64,000 bases of DNA from Astrocystis sublimbata. Its lineage: Eukaryota; Ascomycota; Sordariomycetes; Xylariales; Xylariaceae. The stretch's first letter is position 1. Every line of letters begins with the position of its first letter. The DNA lies in NCBI GenBank assembly GCA_022453515.1, contig JAJNNY010000084.1, positions 1 to 64,000 on the forward strand, given 5' to 3'. The notes below the pieces were generated by a model. The model worked only from the letters and a program-made list of their open reading frames with translations. It did no database searches and had not been told where the DNA came from. Below are positions 56,652 through 64,000 of the stretch, piece after piece. The translations under genes were made by a program, and so were the position numbers.

Positions 56652-58296
56652 ATGTCCCTACCGTTCGATCCAAATACTACACCTAGTCTGATGCCCCCAG
56701 ATGGCGTAATTCCGAATTTTCAGAATCCGGATTCGAATGCTTGGATATCCACCAACGTTACCGAGGCATTTTTAACACTTATGGTCTTATGTATGATCCT
56801 GCGGCTCTACAGCAGGGTTATAGTCATACATAAGTTCGGTGCGGATGACAGTGAGTTGCATAACAACATTTCCATTACCTTCGTAGCTGGAAACTAACAG
56901 GTAATCTGCAGTTCTTTCTGTTGTAGCGGCGGTAGGTATATACCTCCTAATTCGCTAGTCCACCTCCTCTGACCTAGGAACAGGCTAGCATTGTTGCCGT
57001 TTGCGGTATTCTGCTATCATGTATGTCCCCACAGCCTCCATATACCCATATAATAATCAGCATGGCTCTAATCTATCTGCTCAGTGAATGACCACCCGAA
57101 TGGGAGACATCTGTGGGATGTCCCGTTTAGTGTTTTAACCGACAGCTACTTGCAGGTAAGAAGCTGTGCTATATTTTCTTCCTGTTACAAATGACTAATT
57201 CGTGAGACTTTAGATCAACTTTACCTTTGTCCTGCTTAGTGCGGCGGCTTCTTTGCTGGTCAAACTTTCTCTGCTAATGCTCTACCTCCGTATATTCAAT
57301 CCAGTTCAGGCAGTCAAAATAACGATATATGCCTGCATTGGTGTTTTGACAGCCTTCTATTTTTCCACCATCATCGCTGAGTTGGTGGTAGGCATCCCAA
57401 GAAATAGGGGAGGCTGGCAGGAAGCTCAAGTCAGATATGGCCCTTTCGGGCTCACCATATCTGTGGTCCGTGGAGTCTTCGGGGTGGTATCGGACTTCGT
57501 CATCCTTTTCATCCCAATAACCCAGCTTATTAAACTCAGTGTTCCCCTTGGCAGAAAGATCGTCCTGCTCGGTGTGTTCCTCACAGGTCTACTGTAAGAC
57601 GAGCTCATTTCATACCTCTTTGTTGTCTACGGTAACATACAAGCTGAGAAGAAGGGATGTGTATACACGAAACCACTAACAAATACTAGGGCTTGTGCTA
57701 GCTCCATTGCCACTACTGTTTTCCGCTTCGGAGAATTAGACAACCCAGACTACACGTGGGCAAATACCTTGCCGAATGCTTTTGCGTGAGTCACCTACAA
57801 TGCCGCGCTTTGTCCATCATGACCCCCGAACCCCATACTCAAGCCCCTATACGTTTCTTCAGGGAAGAGAGGCATCACTATGCTACATACAGGTCATAAC
57901 TAATCATCTGACAGAATTATTGAACTCACCGTTGGACATATTTGCTGTTCTTTACCAACCCTCCCACCCTTGATCACGCTCGTATCCAAAAGCAAGACAG
58001 TCCAATCGATCATACGACACATTCGATCAACGGGCGCCAGGAATAGTGACGGCGATGATTCAGTTTCTGGGCCCTCGGATACTGCAGAAAGTCAGCGGCT
58101 ACCACCGATCCGCAAAGGTGGGCTGACGGGTTTGAGATCGTTTATTCGAAAAGCCGGGTTCACCAATGTACCGACGAAACCCACGAGTAATTCGACCAAC
58201 GGACCATCTTACTACGATCTCGAATCCATCGATGTGGACTATCATGCTCAGCTGAAGACTACTGCCACTGCGCAGAGACCAGTTCGACCTGAATAG
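56652..58296 (+). CDS. rhodopsin-domain integral membrane protein, copy 3 (divergent)
   Basis: Predicted CDS join(56652..56850,56912..56931,56984..57020,57085..57155,57214..57593,57690..57785,57915..58296), 394 residues. It contains micro-exons of 20 and 37 nt, required to keep the helix 1-3 region in frame (KFGADD, then ILSVVAA, ASIVAVCGILLS and LNDHPNGRHLWDVPFS). Family marks are INFTFVLLSAAASLLVKLSLLMLYLRIF, the VPLGRKIVLLGVFLTGLL helix, and the helix-7 motif IIELTVGHICCSLPTLPPL. Seven helices are predicted with a cytosolic Ser/Lys-rich tail. It differs from the pair at 11198 and 21601 in sequence and intron layout, so it is an older member of the family. Function is unknown. Confidence 0.82.
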
Positions 58297-59263
58297 CGCA
58301 TCAAGCAGGCCAAAATACTGGCCAAAGCAAACCGCTTCGAATCGTCCCTTCCTCAGCGTATTGCAGCTAACTTGCATTCGACGTCTGTGTCTGCTGCGAC
58401 GAAAATAGGTCAAGAGTTGTACGAGAAGGAATATGAGGCTATTGAGGACCACGTTCCCTAGAATGGAGAAGAGAGCCATGCAAAACATGTTGTGTGATCG
58501 GTTTGAAGGGCATTGCTGACGACGGACGCGAGGGAAATGTGTACGATTCTTTCAGAGAAGTGCATGAGTAGATAATAAGTACCTAATCAATAGAATGCGC
58601 TGCCGGATATGCCGCGAGTGTTTCTCCCCCTTCATGACCAACTGGAGATTTGTCAAGAATCTTGACATGCACCAAATCCCAAGAACGGTGCATTGCCTAA
58701 TCTACGTAGCACTCATATTTGCTAAACTAATAACCATAATTGCCCGCTTCTTGTCTGTGTCGACAACAACTCTTCAGCTCCAAACTGTCAAGTTGAACAT
58801 ATCGAACTGATGAAACTCCGGCCTTGGCCAAAACCCGCTGCCAAAATGATAAGATGAGCTCCGGATGGGCGAAACCAATCACGAGATTTCAGATACAAGA
58901 CTAAAATGCACATCTCATACTACTCTTCCTTCATCATACGCCTTCCAAGCATGTAGCAATCAGTCTTCAATCAAATGCTTCTTGATTTTTTTATGTTTGA
59001 GCTTAACAGTGTACTAGAGCTTATAAGTACCTGTCGAGCCCTGTCGGGCCCCTGTCCCCATCCTGCCCAACTCGAGCTACCCTAGAGTGGGGCTAATCGC
59101 CTAAGCTCCGATGTTCGACGCATGGGAGTTACATGTAGTACCTGGGTACTTACCTAGGTACTCAAGGTAGTGTGGGCTGTTTTCTCAAGCTTCAACCATC
59201 AGAAATGCCACCAACTTGATTCGATCGGCAACCTTCTCGCACAACACAACACCAGAGGGGCAC
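58297..59263. other. spacer and GatA leader
   Basis: 967 bases without a supported gene. TACCTGGGTACTTACCTAGG lies at 59139-59158. A four-codon upstream ORF (ATG at 59205, TGA at 59217) precedes the GatA start. Confidence 0.5.
59205..59219 (+). promoter_or_regulatory. short upstream ORF before GatA-like gene
   Basis: ATG CCA CCA ACT TGA ends 44 bases before the chosen GatA ATG (59264), in a different frame. If it lies in the transcript it could reduce or delay initiation at the main start. Confidence 0.35.
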
Positions 59264-60949
59264 ATGTCTGCATATGCCAGACATACTCTCCCCAGAGCCG
59301 CCTCTGCCCACAGGGCGGTAGCGACACAATGGCTCGCTAGTCGCCTTCTCGTGCGGTCTCTGCACCACCAACCTGCGCGCGCCGCCAATTTCACGGCCAT
59401 CGATGGGTCCGATGTTCAGCACGATGCGGGCGACGGATTCGTCCCGAATATCAACGCAAAGAAGAGTTTCGCTCCGAACGTGAACAATAAGAAGATCCGC
59501 CTCGCCATCAAAGACAACATCGCCGCCCCCGGTCTCCCTACGACGTGCGCCTCTCAGATCCTAGCCGACACCACGATCCCCTTCGCCGCGACCATCGTGC
59601 AGCAGCTCCTCCGCCAACCGGGCGTCGAAATAGTTGGCAAAGCCGGCATGGACGAATTCGGCATGGGCACGCATTCGACAACATCCTTCTTCGAAACCGT
59701 CCGCAACGCACACCCCTTAGAGGCCTACTCAGCAGGCGGCAGCTCGGGCGGCAGCGCCGTGGCCGTGAAGGAGGGAACCGCCGATCTCGCGCTGGGGACC
59801 GACACGGGAGGCTCTGTGCGCATGCCCGCCGCATACACAGGAACCGTGGGCTTCAAGCCGTCGTACGGCATGCTGTCGCGCCACGGCGTGGTGCCCTACG
59901 CTAACTCCCTCGACACCGTCGGCTTGATGGCGCGGACCGTGACGCCCATCCGCGAGGCCCTGATTGACGGCGGACTCTACGCTGAGCCTGACACGCTGGA
60001 CCCCACTTCCATCCCGGCCGCGGCACGGGCGAGATGCACAGCGGCGCGGGAATTTCCTGAAAAACACGAATACTCCCCTCATGAAAGGGAGGGAGACGAG
60101 CACGGACCCTTCAAAGGCCTGACGTTCGGCTTCCCGCTCGAATACAACATCGCCGAGCTCAGCCCGCGCATCCGCGTGGGCTGGCTCCACGCTCTCAAGA
60201 AGATCCGCCGTCTCGGCGGCCGCGTCGTGCCCGTCTCCCTACCACTGACGCGCAGCGCGCTGTCGGCGTACTACGTCATTGCGCCCGCCGAGGCGTCCTC
60301 GAACCTCGCCAAGTACGACGGCATCCGCTACGGGTTCCGCGACACCACGGGCGGCAATCCAAGCGACGCAGGTCACGGCGTGCTGTATGCGCGCACGCGC
60401 GGCGCCGGGTTTGGCGCAGAAGTCAAGCGACGCATATTATTGGGCGCGTACAGCCTGAGCTCCGAGGCCATCGATAACTACTTTCTCAAGGCGCAACAAG
60501 TACGGCGGCTCGTGCGGCAGGATTTCCAAGCCGTGTTCAAGCTCGAGCACCCCCTGACCGACGACGGCAAGCGCTTCGAAATGAGCAAGATGGAGGAGGG
60601 GGTGCAGCTGGACAGCAAACTAGGGCCCGCACAGGTCGACTTCCTGGTGTCGCCCACGGCGCCCACGCCGCCGCCTGACCTGCGAACCGTTGCGAAGCAG
60701 ACGCCGCTGGATGCGTACATGAACGATGTCTTTACCGTGCCCGCGAGCCTGGCGGGGCTTCCGGCTATCAGCATTCCTATGGACTTGCCTATCGATCCGC
60801 TGAGTGAGAAGGAGAAGCTGCTGCACTTTGGAGGACTGCAGATTATCGGACAGTACTGGGATGACGCGCGCGTGCTCGCTGTTGCGGAGAGACTGTCTGG
60901 TGAGGTTTACAGTCATCTGCCTGATGAAGGGAATGCGACAGTCGAGTAA
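59264..60949 (+). CDS. HER2: glutamyl-tRNA(Gln) amidotransferase subunit A, mitochondrial (Her2/GatA-like)
   Basis: Intronless, 561 residues. It is the amidase subunit that releases ammonia from glutamine so that the mitochondrial GatFAB-type complex can convert Glu-tRNA(Gln) to Gln-tRNA(Gln). The amidase-signature Ser-Ser-Lys triad is visible: Lys83 in AIKDNIA, Ser160 in SAGGSSGGSAVAV and Ser184 in GTDTGGSVRMPAAYTG, followed by GFKPSYGMLSRHGVVPYANSLDTVG, a GatA hallmark. The C-terminal SLAGLPAISIPM and GGLQIIGQYWDD are also typical. The Arg-rich, acid-poor first 40 residues suit a mitochondrial presequence. The frame stays open upstream to 59171, but only TTG is available there, so the ATG at 59264 is used. 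The coding region is GC-rich with no decay. Confidence 0.92.
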   Translation: MSAYARHTLPRAASAHRAVATQWLASRLLVRSLHHQPARAANFTAIDGSDVQHDAGDGFVPNINAKKSFAPNVNNKKIRLAIKDNIAAPGLPTTCASQILADTTIPFAATIVQQLLRQPGVEIVGKAGMDEFGMGTHSTTSFFETVRNAHPLEAYSAGGSSGGSAVAVKEGTADLALGTDTGGSVRMPAAYTGTVGFKPSYGMLSRHGVVPYANSLDTVGLMARTVTPIREALIDGGLYAEPDTLDPTSIPAAARARCTAAREFPEKHEYSPHEREGDEHGPFKGLTFGFPLEYNIAELSPRIRVGWLHALKKIRRLGGRVVPVSLPLTRSALSAYYVIAPAEASSNLAKYDGIRYGFRDTTGGNPSDAGHGVLYARTRGAGFGAEVKRRILLGAYSLSSEAIDNYFLKAQQVRRLVRQDFQAVFKLEHPLTDDGKRFEMSKMEEGVQLDSKLGPAQVDFLVSPTAPTPPPDLRTVAKQTPLDAYMNDVFTVPASLAGLPAISIPMDLPIDPLSEKEKLLHFGGLQIIGQYWDDARVLAVAERLSGEVYSHLPDEGNATVE

Positions 60950-61295
60950 AAGCAAGATGAGAAACTTGGGCGTCACCTGTGTAGGATTCGTGTGCAGTCC
61001 GCCGATTATCCTCTAAATGTAAATGTATACAATAGCTATCAGACCTACCCAACGCCTTGTGGGGATAGAATAGAACAAGTGTAACAATGAAACTTGCAGT
61101 GGCATTCCCCTGCCTTGCTTTCGTACTCACATGCTCTTTTCGTCACCGACTACTAGATGTACTCAACTTCGGGATTCCCTTCTTTTCGCAGGAGTTGAAT
61201 GAGCTCTAGAGCGAGGTAAGCATATCGTAGGTGCGGGAAGCGCAGAATATGTGCAATGGTTTTTTGAAATTTGTTTGGGCTCTCAGCTTCCAGTC
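60950..61295. other. short spacer between convergent genes
   Basis: 346 bases separating the GatA-like gene from PRP38; nothing recognised. Confidence 0.5.
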
Positions 61296-62249
61296 CTAGT
61301 CACGACTATTACTTTGTCGGCGCCCACTTCTGCTCCTACTCCTACTCCGACTTCGACTCCTGCTACCATCAGATCCCTCTCTCCTTCGACCACCATCAGA
61401 CCTACTTCTACTCCGTGAATAGCTCCTCCTTCGTTCCCTTGACGATCTTCGATCCCGATCACTATATCGATCCGACCTCGACCTCGACCTATCCCTTCTG
61501 GGCTCGCCAATCTCTCCCTCTTCCTCATCTTCGCCACCACCACCACCACTACTACCATTCCTAACCTCCCGAGCCTCATCATCCTCGTCCGCATCCCTAT
61601 CCGCATCCCTCATTTCTTCATCCTCCTCTTCGAGCAAATCCTCAATATCCCCCAACGGACTAACCCTCGGCTCGAGGAGGTCCAAATCCTCCAAAATCTC
61701 CCTCTTCGGCATCTGCCACAGACTCGTCGCGCAAACCCGGTCTTTCGTAAGCAGATCATCGACAAACTCATCGACATACGTCAGCCCCGTGCCCAGCCGT
61801 CCCCTCTTCCTCAGCTTCCGTCCATCCGCAAGATATTTCTCCAGTAATCCATAAACCTTCTCCGCCTTCCTCGTCATCCTCACATAGAAACAGGCCAATG
61901 CTCTCAGGTATTTGAATTTTTCTCCTCCGTACTCAAGGTATTCTTCCAGCACATCGTCCCCCGGCGCGAGCTGCAGCAGCTTGAAAGCGAGGCAGAGGAA
62001 GGGCGACGGTTTCTGCGAATCGGAATATATACCGCCAACGAAGTTTACGTGCGATAGGACGCGGTCGATGATGTCCGCTTCGTTGAGCCCGAAACATTGC
62101 TCTTTCCAGAAATACGAGTCGACGATGCGCTCGCGGACTGCTTTTTCCATTATGGTGCTTGGGTTCAGCCCGTTGGGCGCGAGGGTACTTGAGGAGCCGC
62201 GCTCGTCGAGGAAGGAGCGCTCGTCGGCGCGGTGCGTGTCGGAGCGCAT
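61296..62249 (-). CDS. PRP38: pre-mRNA-splicing factor Prp38
   Basis: Intronless, 317 residues. Prp38 belongs to the U4/U6.U5 tri-snRNP / B complex and is needed for spliceosome activation. The Prp38 domain runs from about residue 24 to 200: LNPSTIMEKAVRERIVDSYF, WKEQCFGLNEADIID, YLRALACFYVRMT, VYGLLEKYLADGRKLR and YVDEFVDDLLTKDRVC. After this comes an acidic segment (EDLLEEEDEEMRDADRDADE), then an Arg-Ser-rich tail of about 80 residues (RSRSRSRSRSRSRSG), as in metazoan and many fungal homologues. The ATG at 62249 precedes a short variable N-terminus. The repeats coding the RS tail make the 61300-61560 strip low in complexity. Confidence 0.94.
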   Translation of the reverse strand: MRSDTHRADERSFLDERGSSSTLAPNGLNPSTIMEKAVRERIVDSYFWKEQCFGLNEADIIDRVLSHVNFVGGIYSDSQKPSPFLCLAFKLLQLAPGDDVLEEYLEYGGEKFKYLRALACFYVRMTRKAEKVYGLLEKYLADGRKLRKRGRLGTGLTYVDEFVDDLLTKDRVCATSLWQMPKREILEDLDLLEPRVSPLGDIEDLLEEEDEEMRDADRDADEDDEAREVRNGSSGGGGGEDEEEGEIGEPRRDRSRSRSDRYSDRDRRSSRERRRSYSRSRSRSDGGRRREGSDGSRSRSRSRSRSRSGRRQSNSRD

Positions 62250-63043
62250 CTTTGGGGTATTTGTCGTTGCTGTTGTGGTCTATATTGGTTTGGGATGGTT
62301 TGGGGAATGCGGACGGCTTGTTGGGCTCGCTTCGTTCTGCTGTTTCTCGCGACGTAGATGCGAGGCGTGAGGTGTAGGTATCTAGTTTAAGTTCGTTTCG
62401 CGTGCTCGGGTATTTGGTTCGACGCTCTTAATGTATGTAGATCTCGGTATCAATCAAGCCTGGAATCACGTTCCTCCACCAGACAGGACAGAACGAGACA
62501 GACAACCCTGCTCTACTCTGCTCTGTTCTGCGCCCGTGTTCCTTTCCCTTGGGATTCTTGATTTCGCCTCTTGTCGCCTCGTTCTATGCGATGCGCCGAG
62601 TGGAAAAGCAGGAAGTGTTACTCGATACGTGCGCGCGTTGGGCTAGGGCAGCAAGTGCGTCGCATGCAGCTTGTGGATGCAAGACGAAAGCGCAGTTAAG
62701 GTGTGTATGGATTGACCGGGCACTTAGGTTTCGTCTCTTTCTTGTCGTTTTGGACTGTTGTTGTGTTGGTTAAGATAGCAATTAATTGTTGAGGGCAGGT
62801 GGGCTTTGGGGGTGACGCGCCGCTATCGATATGGAGCTACAGCTACCTCACTACCCGATTGGGGGGCTGAGGAAGAGGGGCGTTTCTAGGATGTAGTTTG
62901 GACGGGAAGGGTTGCTTCACGGTCACAGAGGTTGAGGTCGCGACTACCTAATTGTGAGACACCCAAAAACATCTATTTCTGACAATTGAATTCTAGATTT
63001 ATGCTTGTTGCTGATACACCTGGCACGGCCAACCACAACACAA
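62250..63043. other. spacer
   Basis: 794 bases carrying the PRP38 promoter and the 3' flank of the next gene. No coding sequence is supported. Confidence 0.5.
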
Positions 63044-64000
63044 CTAGTCTCTGCATACCTTTTTTCTCGGCCATGCATCTGATTCTGGATCGCTTTGAGA
63101 TCTCTTTAACGGCCCGGTCTGCGTGGCCACTCCCGGGCTCTTGATCAGATTTATTAACACAACTCTTGTGGCAGCCGGGAAAACCTCCTGCATGCTTGGG
63201 ATGAGCCCTTCTAGATCGCAGCCACTCTGTTTCCATCGAGGGATCAGTCTCTGTATGACTTGCGCCAAGAAACGTAGTCGCCCGGGTTCAAGTAGCTGCA
63301 TGGCGCGTTGTTGGAGCAAGGATTGGATCAGGGGCAACCCTTCGGCTACTTCCGACTTGATGAGCTCGAGGTCGCTGTTGCTGAAAAAGCTCTCGAGCGC
63401 TTGCAGACACTCGCTTGAGTTTCGATAGTTATCTTTATATCTGAACAGCGCCACGAGGAAATGTGTAATAAGGAGCCTGGAGCTCTTAGATTTCTCAGAT
63501 GATATTCCTGCATCATGTTTGGTGGCTAAGCAAATCTTCGTCTCTAGCATGGCTCCTCTTTTGATGAACTCCAAGAAGAGACCATTCTGTAGTGCTTGCT
63601 TGAAGTTATGACTGTTTGTTGCGTGACAGGTTATGCGAAGAAACTCAGCCCAAGGTGTTTCCCAGTCCGATCCGTTAGGGTCGGCACCGTTTGCAAGGAG
63701 CTGTCGAGCAACATTCATTCTTCCTTGAGACCATGGTGTCTCACGCACAACTATTAATAGCGGCGAGCTAGATCCTTTCTCGAAATAGCTTGGGTTGTCT
63801 TTCAACTTGACAGCGACATATCTGTCAACGCCTGCTCGGATGAGCTCTGATTGGAAGACATCAACAACTGAGGGCGAATAATTGATGAGGCGCCGTCCAA
63901 CCCTTGTTTCGAGCCTTCTAAGCTTCTCCCGCTTCAATTTTTCGGCAGCATCGGCAAAGAAGTCCCCCGCGAAGTCCAAAAGTTTCAACGCAGCTTCCGC
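63044..64000 (-). CDS. ankyrin-repeat-type protein, C-terminal part (5' end outside window)
   Basis: An open frame enters at the right edge and ends in TAG at 63044; 318 residues are seen and the start is missing. One ankyrin-like unit is recognisable (SSPLLIVVRETPWSQGRMNVARQLLANGADPNG), followed by TPWAEFLRI and another degenerate unit containing LFLEFIKRGAMLETK. The rest is helical and ends in a basic patch (LKRSQSDPESDAWPRKKVCRD) that could be a nuclear signal. In fungi such tails often belong to long NACHT/ankyrin or Ser-hydrolase/ankyrin proteins, but the N-terminal domain is not visible, so the class remains open. Confidence 0.6.
   Translation of the reverse strand, partial: AEAALKLLDFAGDFFADAAEKLKREKLRRLETRVGRRLINYSPSVVDVFQSELIRAGVDRYVAVKLKDNPSYFEKGSSSPLLIVVRETPWSQGRMNVARQLLANGADPNGSDWETPWAEFLRITCHATNSHNFKQALQNGLFLEFIKRGAMLETKICLATKHDAGISSEKSKSSRLLITHFLVALFRYKDNYRNSSECLQALESFFSNSDLELIKSEVAEGLPLIQSLLQQRAMQLLEPGRLRFLAQVIQRLIPRWKQSGCDLEGLIPSMQEVFPAATRVVLINLIKSPGVATQTGPLKRSQSDPESDAWPRKKVCRD

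Noticed and set aside
1..64000. tRNA or rRNA genes
   Set aside because: I searched by eye for T-loop (GGTTCRA) and cloverleaf signatures in spacers and found none convincing; a tRNAscan run would be decisive.

Overview
The window reads as nuclear DNA of a filamentous ascomycete (Pezizomycotina, probably Sordariomycetes; the class is inferred). Protein genes have many short introns (about 50-110 bp) with GT-AG borders, lie on both strands with no operons, and are separated by gene-poor spacers. The recognisable housekeeping proteins are fungal: a Rom2-type RhoGEF, Isy1, Prp38 and a GatA/Her2-type amidotransferase subunit. A palindromic CCTAGGTAGGT-type motif recurs in the spacers. I rebuilt exons by eye from splice sites, reading frame and remembered family conservation; nothing was checked against a database.

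Layout. 1-2297: promoter and leader of ROM2. 2298-6173: ROM2-like RhoGEF. 6174-9219: gene-free, with a possible LTR remnant. 9220-30570: a dense accessory block holding an aldoxime dehydratase, two paralogous rhodopsin-domain membrane proteins, two paralogous SDR reductases, a secreted berberine-bridge-type FAD oxidase, a flavin monooxygenase, a DMATS-type aromatic prenyltransferase and a P450. 31308-34908: two broken genes, an alpha/beta hydrolase and a GH106-like secreted glycosidase. 34909-38101: spacer with an unusual array of about 90-bp repeats, each carrying a hairpin. 38102-42135: ISY1 and a secreted 5'-nucleotidase-like phosphoesterase. 43616-58296: a second accessory block with another FAD oxidase, a divergent P450 pair, a possible 57-residue membrane peptide and a third rhodopsin-domain protein. 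59264-64000: GatA, PRP38 and the 3' end of an ankyrin-type gene running off the window.

How the genes may work together. The DMATS gene and its divergent P450 share a 568-bp promoter with a TATA box about 100 bp upstream of each ATG. With the adjacent flavin monooxygenase they form a plausible core for a prenylated aromatic (indole-type) metabolite made without a PKS or NRPS. The aldoxime dehydratase about 16 kb away suggests, as a hypothesis, an oxime-to-nitrile step in the same route. The duplicated rhodopsin/SDR genes, the RIP-like decay and the two pseudogenes show that the block between ROM2 and ISY1 has been rearranged and is partly decaying.
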